This document shows positions 27,079 through 36,448 of a stretch of DNA of 64,000 bases, piece after piece. Under the pieces are notes generated by a model. The model was not told the origin of the DNA. It ran no database searches and saw only the letters and a list, made by a program, of their open reading frames with translations. The stretch spans positions 124,001-188,000 of the forward strand of contig NZ_JACHIO010000004.1 in the NCBI RefSeq assembly GCF_014203225.1, given 5' to 3'. The stretch comes from Granulicella mallensis (GTDB lineage: Bacteria; Acidobacteriota; Terriglobia; Terriglobales; Acidobacteriaceae). The number at the start of each line of letters is the position of its first letter. The first letter of the stretch is position 1. The position numbers were made by a program, and so were the translations under genes.

Positions 27079-28581
27079 TTAATGACCTGAGGCTTGAGGG
27101 GTAGGTCCGCCGGCGCCGCTCGGCGGCTGAGCATGGAGCTTGTGTACTGCCATCAGGTCGGCCTGCAGAACCTGATACCCCTTCTCAAGATGAGAACGTA
27201 TCAGGGCCTGAAACAAGGGTGTTTCGCCCTTTGCAGCGGATATTTCGGAGTCGGCCAGAATTTTGGATAGCTGCTCCACCCCCAGCTTCGAAGTGGCGAA
27301 CATCGCTACGCCTTCCGTCCCCTTCGTATCCAGTCCTCCCAGGACGGCAATATATCGCCCTGGAACTACACCGGGTTGAATGGACATAAGGCCGTAGTCC
27401 GTCTTCAATATCTGGGTAACCGGGTCTCGCTCCGTATGGTAAGCCGGGCTTTCATTGGCTCGCGGGTGCGCATTCAGAATCTGGGCTCTCCATTGCTCAT
27501 GCCGTGAATCGGGATTATCAAACGTAAAATCTCCCGTATCGATAAGTTGGGCCACCGCAATATTCTGGAAGGGGGAGCCGAATAAAATGACATTGTGTTG
27601 CTTCAGATCGTCGGGAGTCAGATCGCGGCTGGGTTTGATCGTTGCCTTTACGCCCATCTGTCCAAAGAGATTCGACAACATCGCAATGGCCTGAAGTTCT
27701 CCCGTGCCAGTATAGCCATTTTCATAGTGGAGCTTACCAGCCTGGGCAACAAGGGCTGGATTCGAAGCAAACTGCCGCGCAAGGTGCGGATCAACAGCGG
27801 CACCGCGACTATCGCTCGCCCCCTGGCGGAACCGGAAGAGATCGTTGGAGTCGTCCAGAAGAAACACAGCATCCGGATAGGCAATGACTGGAGCGGAGTC
27901 GTTGCCGAGGAGATTGGCCCAAAATGCCTTCACCGGATCGGCGGATCTCCCCAAAGCTACTTCTGGATTGGAAGAGAAAGTTTCAACTCCAGAGCGCATC
28001 TGCCTGGTGCCAATCCAGAAACCAGCTCCAAAGACCACCAGCAACGCTACGGCAACCAACGCACGACCAGAAGAGATCCAGCTCGAGCGAGGTCTTTTCG
28101 TAGCTGTTGAGGGGAGACTCTCCTCCACCTTGTGCTCCAGCAACCGGGTCGTGACGGAGACGGTTGTATCCAGCCGAGGGGAAGCAGCGGGCTCGTGTGC
28201 CGCTACTGGAACTGCAATCTCTTCGAAGCTCGGCAGGTAGTGCCCTTTGGGGATCTCGACCAGGATAGGGTCGTGACTGCCTTCGGCATCATAATACTCT
28301 TTCAGCTTCTGCCGCAGGCGATGGATCTGAACCCGAACGATCGTGTCCGTCTTGGGATCGAAGTCCTGTTTGCGGCCAAAGGCCTCAACGCCGATTGTGT
28401 ACTCTTTAAGCCCTTCCGTGGTCCCGGCAATAGCTTTATCCGCCACAAATTGAAAGAGCTGCTGCAACGTCGAGGCATTTCGGAAGGTAGCGGAATGGAG
28501 AATCCGATGAACCTGTTGTTGGCACTGCTCGGATGTAGGAACAGCACGCTGTGTGGTTGCTAATGCATCCGCGTGTCCCAA
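27079..28581 (-). CDS. Membrane-anchored putative regulator of the glycan cluster
   Basis: About 500 residues with the same architecture as the 17567-18856 protein. The N-terminal domain includes CQQQVHRILHSATFRNASTLQQLFQFVADKAI and LKEYTIGVEAFGRKQDFDPKTDTIVRVQIHRLRQKLKEYY. One membrane helix follows (ALVAVALLVVFGAGFWIGT, near residue 180). The outer C-terminal domain contains LTPDDLKQHNVILFGSPFQN, matching a strand phrase in its relative. I favour a TTG start at 28581 because GGAGGG lies six bases upstream; a GTG at 28647 gives 22 more residues without a ribosome site. It is encoded just upstream of the receptor and glycosidases, on the same strand. A transcriptional role is inferred from family pattern and context. 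Confidence 0.65.
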   Translation of the reverse strand: MGHADALATTQRAVPTSEQCQQQVHRILHSATFRNASTLQQLFQFVADKAIAGTTEGLKEYTIGVEAFGRKQDFDPKTDTIVRVQIHRLRQKLKEYYDAEGSHDPILVEIPKGHYLPSFEEIAVPVAAHEPAASPRLDTTVSVTTRLLEHKVEESLPSTATKRPRSSWISSGRALVAVALLVVFGAGFWIGTRQMRSGVETFSSNPEVALGRSADPVKAFWANLLGNDSAPVIAYPDAVFLLDDSNDLFRFRQGASDSRGAAVDPHLARQFASNPALVAQAGKLHYENGYTGTGELQAIAMLSNLFGQMGVKATIKPSRDLTPDDLKQHNVILFGSPFQNIAVAQLIDTGDFTFDNPDSRHEQWRAQILNAHPRANESPAYHTERDPVTQILKTDYGLMSIQPGVVPGRYIAVLGGLDTKGTEGVAMFATSKLGVEQLSKILADSEISAAKGETPLFQALIRSHLEKGYQVLQADLMAVHKLHAQPPSGAGGPTPQASGH

Positions 28582-28897
28582 ATCCAGCCCTCCAGAGTTC
28601 AAATGTGAGCACGAGTTTAGCAGTTTGCAGATAGGGCACACAAACACGCCTTATCCCCTGACAAACCGTCCTGGCCAGAAGCAGGCCTAACGTAGATGGA
28701 GCTCTGGCGCCGGATGTGACGCGACTGTCTCCACTGGTTTACGATCACGCTAACATGCTCCTTCGCCATTCTTGACATCCTCGCCCGAGGGGAACCGCGA
28801 CCTCTGCACGACCCTACAGATCGAAAACCCTAACCGAAATTCCGTTCAATCGCTCCAAAGATGCCAGATTCGATACATAGCCCCTAAAGGATGCCCT
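28582..28897. other. Divergent intergenic region, 316 bases
   Basis: It lies between the minus-strand regulator and the plus-strand propeller-lectin gene and must contain both promoters. I see no clear operator, repeat or RNA gene. Reading frames running into it from either side lack good starts. AAAGGA at its right end is the ribosome site for the ATG at 28898. Confidence 0.4.
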
Positions 28898-31060
28898 ATG
28901 CCACTCATTGCACGCTGTCCTGCCCGAAAGCTGATGGTCTTAGTCCTTGGCTCATTTCTCGGTGTTTCGCTGCACGCGCAAACGACCAGTCCTGTAAATG
29001 TACTGACCCAGCATAATGACAACGCCAGAACAGGTGCGAACCTGAGTGAGACAGTGCTGACCCCGGAGAATGTCAACTCCAGCCAGTTTGGGAAATTATT
29101 TTCTGTCGCAGTCGACGGTCAGGTATTCACGCAGCCCCTCTATGTGTCGAATCTTGCCATTCCCAACAAGGGAACCCACAATGTTGTCTACATCGCAACC
29201 ATGAATAACAGCGTCTATGCGCTTGACGCAGACAGCGGTCAGCAATACTGGAAGGCGAACTTTGGAACTCCGGTTCACCCCTGTGATGTGGAATGGCACA
29301 ACAATATCACTCACGGTTCCGGCGTCGGGATTTTAGGTACCCCGGTGATAGACCCTTCCACCAATACGATCTACTTCGTATCGCGCAATGAAGCCAACTT
29401 CAATCCCACTCTATGCAATTGGAATTCATCGGCCCAATCGACCGGAGTCAATCAGGGAACTTTTACGCAGTGGCTTAATGCGCTCGATATTACTACCGGT
29501 GCTCCCAAGTTCGGCAGTCCTGTTCAGATTCACGCTACATACACCACAAGTGACGGAACGCTGACCTTCGATCCCAAACTTCAGAATCAACGGCCTGCTC
29601 TGACTCTGTCCAATGGAAATCTCTATATCGCCTGGTCGTCTCACGACGATCTTGGTGCGTATCACGGTTGGATCATCTCCTATACAGCGAGCAACCTCGC
29701 CCAGGATCATGTCTACAGCGATACGACGTCCGGAACACTCGGAGGCATCTGGCAGGCCGGACAAGGGCTCACGGTGGACAGCAACGGAAACCTGCTTGTC
29801 TCGACAGGTAACGGAAGCTTCGGCGCATCACCCACGGGGGTGATTCAGACCGGAAACAGCTTCGCGAAGCTCTCTCCCGCTCTAGCGCTGCTCGATTACT
29901 TTACCCCATCCAATAGCGCCGTTCTGAATAGTGGCGACCAGGATCTAGGAGCCTCCGGGCTGCTCAGCATTCCAGGAACTACCCTAATAACAGGTGGCGG
30001 CAAGCAGGGACGCCTCTACCTTGTAGACATCAATAATATGGGGCACTTCAATGCCGCTTCCGATGAAGTGCAGCAAGAGTTCCAGGCGATCTTTGGAAAT
30101 GGTACCCAGCATATTCACGGCACGCCAATCTACTTCAACAGCCCGTCGGCAGGTCCCCTCATTTATGTGTGGGGTGAGAACGACTTCCTCAGAGCCTTCT
30201 CCTTCAACACCACATCGCAGATGATCAATACGACGCCGGTTGCGATGAGCGCGATGACGGCTCCTATGACGAACAACAACGCTGCCATGCCGGGTGGTTT
30301 CCTGTCGATCTCAGCCAATGGAAATGCGAACGGGATCATCTGGGCCAGCACACCCTATAAGGGCGATGCCGGGCAAGCCACGACAGAGGGCGTTCTGCAT
30401 GCTTTCGATGCGTCGAGCCTCCTGGAATTGTGGAACGACAAGCAGAACGAGCCGCGCGATGAGATTGGAAACTTTGCAAAATATGTTCCCCCCACCGTGG
30501 CCAATGGAAAGGTGTTTGTCCCAAGTTTCGGAGCTCTCAATTCGCCGGATGGATCCGGCGCTCTCAATGTGTATGGCCTGCTGCCAAATGGAGTTCCTCC
30601 CACCAATTTGCTTGCGAATGGAACCTATGTCGTCACAAGTGTTCATAGCGGATTGGCGATCGATGATCCCGCTCTCTCTACGACCCCCGGCACGGTGATG
30701 CAGCAGTACACCGTCAATGGTGGCAAGAACCAGAGCTGGACGCTTACGAATGTGGCAAACAATGTGGTTTATCTGGTCAACCAGGCCAGCGGTCTGGCGC
30801 TCGAGGTCTCCGGAGGCTCCAAGGCGAACAGCGCGCTCGTCGACCAGAACGCCTATGCCGGCAGTGCGTGGCAGCAGTGGCAGGTGACCGCCCTTGGCGG
30901 AAGCGCCTATGAACTTACAAATGTACAAAGCGGACAGGCGCTTGATGTGGACGCAGGATCGACAACACCCGGCGCGCAACTCGATCAATTTCCATATAAA
31001 GGATCGGCCTGGCAGCAATGGAGCTTCTCGCCGTCCAGTGCAGGCGCACCGGCACCCTAA
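28898..31060 (+). CDS. Secreted PQQ-like beta-propeller fused to a ricin-type lectin domain
   Basis: About 720 residues. The chosen ATG follows AAAGGA and gives a proper signal peptide (KLMVLVLGSFLGVSLHAQ); the longer frame adds 42 unlikely residues. The mature start NVLTQHNDNARTGANLSETVLTPENV is typical of PQQ-like propellers in acidobacteria. Blades include NVVYIATMNNSVYALDADSGQQYWKANFG, with conserved HPCDVEW and HGSGVGILGTPVID. The last ~150 residues are a ricin B trefoil with QxW repeats (QSWTL, QQWQV, QQWSF) and KSGLA/SGLALEV-like repeats, a carbohydrate-binding domain. It may be an extracellular glycan-binding or oxidoreductase-like protein; quinone-binding residues were not verified. 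Confidence 0.82.
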   Translation: MPLIARCPARKLMVLVLGSFLGVSLHAQTTSPVNVLTQHNDNARTGANLSETVLTPENVNSSQFGKLFSVAVDGQVFTQPLYVSNLAIPNKGTHNVVYIATMNNSVYALDADSGQQYWKANFGTPVHPCDVEWHNNITHGSGVGILGTPVIDPSTNTIYFVSRNEANFNPTLCNWNSSAQSTGVNQGTFTQWLNALDITTGAPKFGSPVQIHATYTTSDGTLTFDPKLQNQRPALTLSNGNLYIAWSSHDDLGAYHGWIISYTASNLAQDHVYSDTTSGTLGGIWQAGQGLTVDSNGNLLVSTGNGSFGASPTGVIQTGNSFAKLSPALALLDYFTPSNSAVLNSGDQDLGASGLLSIPGTTLITGGGKQGRLYLVDINNMGHFNAASDEVQQEFQAIFGNGTQHIHGTPIYFNSPSAGPLIYVWGENDFLRAFSFNTTSQMINTTPVAMSAMTAPMTNNNAAMPGGFLSISANGNANGIIWASTPYKGDAGQATTEGVLHAFDASSLLELWNDKQNEPRDEIGNFAKYVPPTVANGKVFVPSFGALNSPDGSGALNVYGLLPNGVPPTNLLANGTYVVTSVHSGLAIDDPALSTTPGTVMQQYTVNGGKNQSWTLTNVANNVVYLVNQASGLALEVSGGSKANSALVDQNAYAGSAWQQWQVTALGGSAYELTNVQSGQALDVDAGSTTPGAQLDQFPYKGSAWQQWSFSPSSAGAPAP

Positions 31061-31079
31061 CAGGAAAGGTCGATCAACC

Positions 31080-31113
31080 AGGATGTCCGCAGTCCATTGG
31101 CTGCGGACATCCT
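31080..31113 (+). terminator. 13-bp hairpin terminator after the propeller-lectin gene
   Basis: AGGATGTCCGCAG at 31080-31092 pairs perfectly with 31101-31113 around an eight-base loop, 20 bases after the stop codon at 31060. Because it lies over the in-frame TTG at 31097, it argues against that codon as the next gene's start. Confidence 0.7.
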
Positions 31114-31141
31114 GCCAGTTTCGATGCGGAGCATAAAAGGC

Positions 31142-32221
31142 GTGAAGAAGAACAGAGATCGTGAATTATCCCTGCGCTATCAGGCACTCCTTGCGGGCGT
31201 CATCCTGATCTGCGCCACTTGCGGGACATCGGCAGGCCAGGCCAAGGACGCGGGCTCCCACTCGCCACGCTATAGGGTCGTAGATCTGGGCGCATTCATG
31301 GCGCGCGAGATCGACGAAAGACCCGGGCTCAATCAGAAAGAACACGTGGCTTCCTGGCAGGTGATTCTCCAAACGCATACGAAAGCGGCGCTGGTTGATA
31401 GCCAGCGCTCCATGTTGATTGGAAACCCCTCACAGATGGGCAACAGTTTTGCCTTTGGCATTAATGACAAAGACGAACTGGCAGGCATCCTCGAATCGCC
31501 CAATGATCTGCGGCACACCCAGGCGTTTTATTACAAAGAAGGTGCCCTGCAGATCCTGCCTGCCTTAGGAGGGCGTTTCGCGGTCGCGAAATCCATCGCG
31601 AACAATGGACGGATTACAGGGAACGCGGAGACTCCGGATAAGCACGTGCATGCCGCCACGTGGTTACATGGAGCTGTCTATGATCTCGGCACGTTGCCGG
31701 GCGGGGATTTCAGCCGCGCCTTTGAAGGAAACGATTCAGGCGATATAGCAGGTGAGTCGAACACGGCTCCCAACGGCAAGACCCACGCGGTGCTTTGGAC
31801 GAACGGCAGCGTCCATGATCTCGGACTCCTCTCCGGAGGCTCCTTCAGCAGCGCGCTCGCTGTCAATCACAGGCACCAGGCCGTGGGATTCGCGGATGAC
31901 GATGAAGGGGGATCGAGAGCCGTACTTTTCTCCTCCGGCAAGGTAACCGACCTGGGCTCCCTGGGAGATGAACCAAGCAGCGCGCTCAGCATAAACGATG
32001 CAGGACAGATCGTCGGTGGCTCTCCCGTCGCCGAGGGGAAGATGCGGGCCTTTCTATGGGAGAAAGGTCATCTCGTGAATCTGAATAAGTTCATCCCTCA
32101 AGATTCAGGTTGGCTGCTCATGACAGCCTATCGGATCAATGCGGACGGGGACATACTGGCAGAAGGCTTTCATAATGGGACAACGCATCTTTGCCTGCTC
32201 ATCCCCACAACCAAACATTGA
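31142..32221 (+). CDS. Secreted HAF-repeat protein
   Basis: About 359 residues. The start is uncertain: GTG at 31142 has GGAG ten bases upstream, ATG at 31124 has no ribosome site, and TTG at 31097 falls inside a terminator hairpin. A signal-like hydrophobic run follows (LLAGVILICATCGTSA). About five repeats carry the HAF pattern, for example YDLGTLPGGDFSRAFEGNDSGDIAGES, HDLGLLSGGSFSSALAVNHRHQAVGFA and DLGSLGDEPSSALSINDAGQIVGGS, each with a G-[GS]-x-F/P-S-x-A and N-x-x-G-x-I-x-G core. Such extracellular repeat proteins are common in soil bacteria, but their function is unknown. It may share transcription with the preceding gene only by readthrough. Confidence 0.75.
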   Translation: MKKNRDRELSLRYQALLAGVILICATCGTSAGQAKDAGSHSPRYRVVDLGAFMAREIDERPGLNQKEHVASWQVILQTHTKAALVDSQRSMLIGNPSQMGNSFAFGINDKDELAGILESPNDLRHTQAFYYKEGALQILPALGGRFAVAKSIANNGRITGNAETPDKHVHAATWLHGAVYDLGTLPGGDFSRAFEGNDSGDIAGESNTAPNGKTHAVLWTNGSVHDLGLLSGGSFSSALAVNHRHQAVGFADDDEGGSRAVLFSSGKVTDLGSLGDEPSSALSINDAGQIVGGSPVAEGKMRAFLWEKGHLVNLNKFIPQDSGWLLMTAYRINADGDILAEGFHNGTTHLCLLIPTTKH

Positions 32222-32309
32222 GAAACGGAAGTCGGTGAAGACAGGCGTTTTGCCATACGAGTAGCGATGGCATGAAACTAGTTGAGGTTAGTGAAGAAGT
32301 TCTCGATCA

Positions 32310-32335
32310 GATGCCCCTCTTGATAGAGGGGCATC
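32310..32335. terminator. Perfect 11-bp hairpin between convergent genes
   Basis: GATGCCCCTCT pairs with AGAGGGGCATC around the tetraloop TGAT. It lies between the plus-strand HAF gene and the minus-strand GH13 gene, 23 bases after the latter's stop, and could end transcription from both sides. Confidence 0.7.
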
Positions 32336-32358
32336 CACGATAGCGTCAATTTGGCATC

Positions 32359-35300
32359 TTAGCTGCGTTTTCCTGCAACCTCTAAAGAAGCCAAATCGGA
32401 CGAAGACTTCTTTTCTAAGGAGCGGGTGGACAGCGATTTCTTACTCTTCTTCACGGAGACGAGGTTAAGAAAAAGCTTCACATCATAAGAAACGCTTCCA
32501 GCAGCGCGGGCCACCTCTTCGACAATGGAAGCGATCTCGGCGGCGGCCTCCAGGGGCGACGGGCTTCCGGCTGCCTCGATCAAAGCAGGCAGTTGAAGCC
32601 AGCAGATGAGCGCCTCGAAGCGTTCCTTGTTGAAGTACCCATTCTCATTGATTCCGGCGAGCCAGCGAACATCGGGATCTTGCCAGAACTCTTCCGAATA
32701 GATGGCAGCCAGATAGGTGCCCTCGGAGTTCATCTTGAGCAGGACCCGTGCTTGAGCCGCTACTCTCCATGCCTGCTCTCCCTCTACCCCCAGAGCAGAG
32801 GACATCTCCGCGAGCGCTCTTCGCAACTGGAGTTCATCGTAGAGAACAAGTCCGGAGGCCGGCGAAGAAAGTGCGCCGAGCGCGATCCATGCAAGTACAG
32901 ATCCCCATACCTCTCGGCAGTTGATGCTGATGTCACTGCAAGGCAGGACGGAGCGGACAGCGATCTCTAAGGTCTCAGGAAAGACTGAGACCAGGTAAGG
33001 AAGATGAACGGAGGCCAGCGCCATCGTAACGTAGTCTTCTGATTTGGCTTTTGCAGACTCCGTGACAGCCTTTGCCTCAGCTCTTTCTCCCATCACTCCC
33101 AACTGCGAGAGCTCCATCGCTGTCTGAACAAAAACAGGCACCTTGGCGATGAAATCATCGAGTCTTGAATCGAGGATGTCGCTGCTGTTTACGACAGGTT
33201 CAATCTGAGACTCTACGATCTGTTCTTCGTCCGCGACCGGAAGTATGCTGGGTTCAGCCTCCGCCTTGACCTCCTGGATTTGAACCATGAGATCCCTGGC
33301 CACTCCCGAGAACGCCTGCACATTCGCCACGCTGACCGTCTGGCGTAAAGCATCTACCAGGGGTTGCAGGCGAAGCTGAGAAAGCGCCTCATCCACGCTG
33401 TAAACCCCTGAACCGTTGAGCGCATCGCACAGGCGATCCCAGGGCTGCACTGCAGACGACTGCAGCCCGCGCCAATTCAACAGCACAGCATGTTGGTATC
33501 CCCGCAGAGCCAGAGAAAGACCCTGATCCCGGAAAGAGGACGCTCTCCGCAGATACTCGAGCCCAAGAACCGTATCGCGATAGGCGATGACGATGTTCTC
33601 GTCGTGCGGCAGCGCCAGCCCGTCACTCAGGCTCCTCTGCTGCAGCGAGCCGTTGGACTTATCCAGAAATCCGACCGACATATGGATCGTACCGTACGTC
33701 GATCCGTAGCTGTTGTTGTAGAAGATGATCGCGCGTTGGTCACCGGAGCGGTTCGAATAGGCAAAAACATTTTCATCTACCGTACCGTGGCTGTTCCAGA
33801 AGTCATAGAGCACGAAATTAGTGCTCTCGGCAAAGAGCTGGCGGTTCTTGAGCAGCGGAGCGATCTGATGCTGATGCCGCGCGATCAGGTCTTCGTTCGG
33901 ATGCTCATCCAGCCGCGCCTGCTTGAAGTCCATGCCATAGCGTTCGGTGTAGCCTTCGACCTGGCCGTGGCCGAACATGGGTAAGCCAGGCAAGGTAGCG
34001 AGCAGGACGGAGACCCCGAAGTACTTATCGCCCGAGCCGAATTGATCGATGGCAGTCCGCTCATCCGGATTGCTCATGAAGTTCACATAGCGCTTCAAGA
34101 TGTCCGGATCGAACTCCACAGTCTTCTTCAGATACGACCGGTACTTGGCATTCTCTTCGTCGCGCAGCATGTTCATGAACGCACTGTTGTAGACGCGATG
34201 CATCCCCAAGGTCCGAACGAAGTAGCCCTCCAGCAGCCAGAAGGCTTCGGCGAGCAACAAGGTTCCGGGCACCTCCACGGCGACGCGGTCAACGACCTCG
34301 CGCCAGAACTCGTGTGGCATCAGGGCATCGAACGCCTCTTGCGACATGGCGTTCTCCGCTCTCGAGGGGATCGATCCCCCTGCGCCAGGAAGCGGGAACC
34401 AGAGCCGCTGCACGTGGCGCTTCGCAAGCACCATCGCCGCATCGAACCGGATAATCGGAAAGCGACGTGCGACGTCGAGAATGACCTGAATGACGTGCTC
34501 ACGCACCTCAGCCTTGGAGTAATCCAACTGTGCGGTATCGTTCCAGGCAAACGTCGTTCCATCATTACCGTGATACATGTAGCGAGTGCTGCCGTCGCGA
34601 TGATGGCGCAGACGAAACACAACGGCTGCATCCGTCTGGTCGTAGTAGTGGTCTTCGATCTTGATCTCGACACGACTGTCGTTGGATAGATCCGGCCCCT
34701 CAAAATGGTACGCGGGAAATGGGCTCTCCCAACGCGACAAGAACCATTCGGGATGCTCGATCACCCACGTTGAATCAATCCCCATGTGATTGGGAACCAT
34801 GTCGCTTGCCAGCCGAAGGCCAGCCCTGGCAGCCCGATTGCGCAGATTCTCGTAGGCCGCTTCACCACCGAGATCTTCAGCGATCCGATAATCCTTCAGC
34901 GAATAAGCGGAAGCTACGGCGTCACTATTACCCCGAAGCCGCTTGATCGTCTTTGAAGCGGAGCTCCGCTCCCACAGGCCTATCAGCCACAAGCCGGTGA
35001 TGCCTCGAGTAGCCAGCAAATGCAGCTCTTCATCAGGAATCTGATCCAGCCGATGGATGTGGCGGCCATATTTTTTGGACAACTGCTCCAGCCAGACATA
35101 GGTGCTCTTGGCAATCAGAACAACGGTGGGCATCCAGGCCTGATCGGCGCTGAAAGCCTCGTACTCGTTCAGGGGCGCTTGATAGCCTGCCGCATAACGG
35201 CGCCGCTTTGTGCCGTCCGGATCGGTGATGAACTCCGAGTCGAAGCCGATAAACTCGTCTCCGACGAAGCCTTCACCTGTGCGTCCGTTGGGTCCATGGC

Positions 35301-36090
35301 GATGCCTGTCCGGACCGGCGGGATGGAACCTCATCCAAATCGCGACTTCTTCTTCGCGAAGAATATCGATCGCAAGCAACACTCTCTTCAAGTCTTCGCC
35401 AAGATATTGCGACCAGTTCTCCCGGATGAAATCCAACTGGCCGGTAAGAGAATCGGGCGAGGCAAGCATCGGTGCCCGCAAAGCGTCCAACAGGCTTCCC
35501 AGGCCGGGAGCAATCGGAGGCCGGGTGACGAAGAAGTTCGGAAGATTCGTGGTGACACCTTTATAGGCTGTCTGCTGCTTGAGTTCCTGGTCCTCAAACA
35601 ACAGGCGGAAGGAGGAAAGCGCCGGATTGCTGTTTGCCAGCCAGAGGAGCATCATCTCCTCGAAAGCAGCCTCCCGGTTGGACATCCCTTCTGTACTTCC
35701 CTGCAGCCATTGGCTGGCAGTCAACTCACCCCGATACACGGCGACAGTCGGAAACTGCTCCGTGAAGGCAAGGAGCAGCCGTTCCAATTGAACAGGGGTT
35801 ACCTGCTGGCCAAACCAGCGAATCGCGTCGGCAAGAATAGCTGGATCTTTCTCCTGACGGTAGCGGGCAACGAGCGCATGGCTCAACTCATCGATCAAGC
35901 CCATCGCAAACAGCGCGCCGGCGTTGATGGTCTTTTCGGGAGAGGCCTCCGCTCCCTGGAGTTCATTCAGCTGGTGGGCGAGCTTCCGGCTGACAGCGAC
36001 GTTCGCAAAGACCACATTCCCGGTAAAACTGAACAACAGATCGTCTAAATTCAATCGTTCTCGGATCTCTTTGGAAATGTGAAATTCCAT
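32359..36090 (-). CDS. Very large GH13 alpha-amylase-family protein, 1243 residues
   Basis: The central third is a GH13 barrel: region I SDMVPNHMGID (about 430), region II PIIRFDAAMVLAKRH with nucleophile Asp550, region III LLLAEAFW with acid/base Glu615, and region IV FMSNPDERT with Asp676. Region IV has proline where the family usually has histidine (NHD). Residues 1-400 are helical and unlike standard amylase N-domains, and the last ~350 residues are helical and low in recognisable motifs (VQAFSGVARDLMVQIQEVKAEAEPS onward). There is no signal peptide, so it is cytoplasmic; it probably acts on glycogen, trehalose or maltosyl compounds. It is monocistronic. The long flanking domains suggest a distinct subfamily. 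Confidence 0.85.
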   Translation of the reverse strand: MEFHISKEIRERLNLDDLLFSFTGNVVFANVAVSRKLAHQLNELQGAEASPEKTINAGALFAMGLIDELSHALVARYRQEKDPAILADAIRWFGQQVTPVQLERLLLAFTEQFPTVAVYRGELTASQWLQGSTEGMSNREAAFEEMMLLWLANSNPALSSFRLLFEDQELKQQTAYKGVTTNLPNFFVTRPPIAPGLGSLLDALRAPMLASPDSLTGQLDFIRENWSQYLGEDLKRVLLAIDILREEEVAIWMRFHPAGPDRHRHGPNGRTGEGFVGDEFIGFDSEFITDPDGTKRRRYAAGYQAPLNEYEAFSADQAWMPTVVLIAKSTYVWLEQLSKKYGRHIHRLDQIPDEELHLLATRGITGLWLIGLWERSSASKTIKRLRGNSDAVASAYSLKDYRIAEDLGGEAAYENLRNRAARAGLRLASDMVPNHMGIDSTWVIEHPEWFLSRWESPFPAYHFEGPDLSNDSRVEIKIEDHYYDQTDAAVVFRLRHHRDGSTRYMYHGNDGTTFAWNDTAQLDYSKAEVREHVIQVILDVARRFPIIRFDAAMVLAKRHVQRLWFPLPGAGGSIPSRAENAMSQEAFDALMPHEFWREVVDRVAVEVPGTLLLAEAFWLLEGYFVRTLGMHRVYNSAFMNMLRDEENAKYRSYLKKTVEFDPDILKRYVNFMSNPDERTAIDQFGSGDKYFGVSVLLATLPGLPMFGHGQVEGYTERYGMDFKQARLDEHPNEDLIARHQHQIAPLLKNRQLFAESTNFVLYDFWNSHGTVDENVFAYSNRSGDQRAIIFYNNSYGSTYGTIHMSVGFLDKSNGSLQQRSLSDGLALPHDENIVIAYRDTVLGLEYLRRASSFRDQGLSLALRGYQHAVLLNWRGLQSSAVQPWDRLCDALNGSGVYSVDEALSQLRLQPLVDALRQTVSVANVQAFSGVARDLMVQIQEVKAEAEPSILPVADEEQIVESQIEPVVNSSDILDSRLDDFIAKVPVFVQTAMELSQLGVMGERAEAKAVTESAKAKSEDYVTMALASVHLPYLVSVFPETLEIAVRSVLPCSDISINCREVWGSVLAWIALGALSSPASGLVLYDELQLRRALAEMSSALGVEGEQAWRVAAQARVLLKMNSEGTYLAAIYSEEFWQDPDVRWLAGINENGYFNKERFEALICWLQLPALIEAAGSPSPLEAAAEIASIVEEVARAAGSVSYDVKLFLNLVSVKKSKKSLSTRSLEKKSSSDLASLEVAGKRS

Positions 36091-36448
36091 TCAGAATGGC
36101 CCTTCTGGCGACTTTTCGCCTGCTAGCTGGTTAGAGCGTCTCAGAGCTTGTTCGGTTGCGAAGTAGGCGCGCCATAGGACGACATCTGAGTTCCGGACAA
36201 CGATACATATAGTTTGATGCAAAACATGGGCCCAGACATTTCCTTCCGGAAAGAGGCTCTCATGAGCAGTCTCTTCTTTCTACTCGATCCGGCTGGACCA
36301 CTCAGCTTACCGGCAGTCACCATCCTAACCAAACGGATGCAAGGACTGCTCCATGGTTTGCATGGATTCAGAAAGGCCGTGTGCAAGACAAAGTTTCCAC
36401 AAGGGCGGCATCGCGGAAATGCCTATGCCGCCATCATTGCACAACAGC
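36091..36448. other. Intergenic stretch, no recognisable gene
   Basis: This gap lies between the start of the minus-strand GH13 gene and the end of the interrupted DUF4010 gene. Short open frames exist on both strands (about 80-108 codons) but have poor starts, no recognised motifs and overlap one another, so I do not call them. The GH13 promoter is presumably here. Confidence 0.4.

Noticed and set aside
31097-31141. Longer N-terminus of the HAF-repeat gene using TTG at 31097
   Set aside because: That codon lies within a perfect 13-bp terminator hairpin, and it would add residues ahead of a normal signal peptide.
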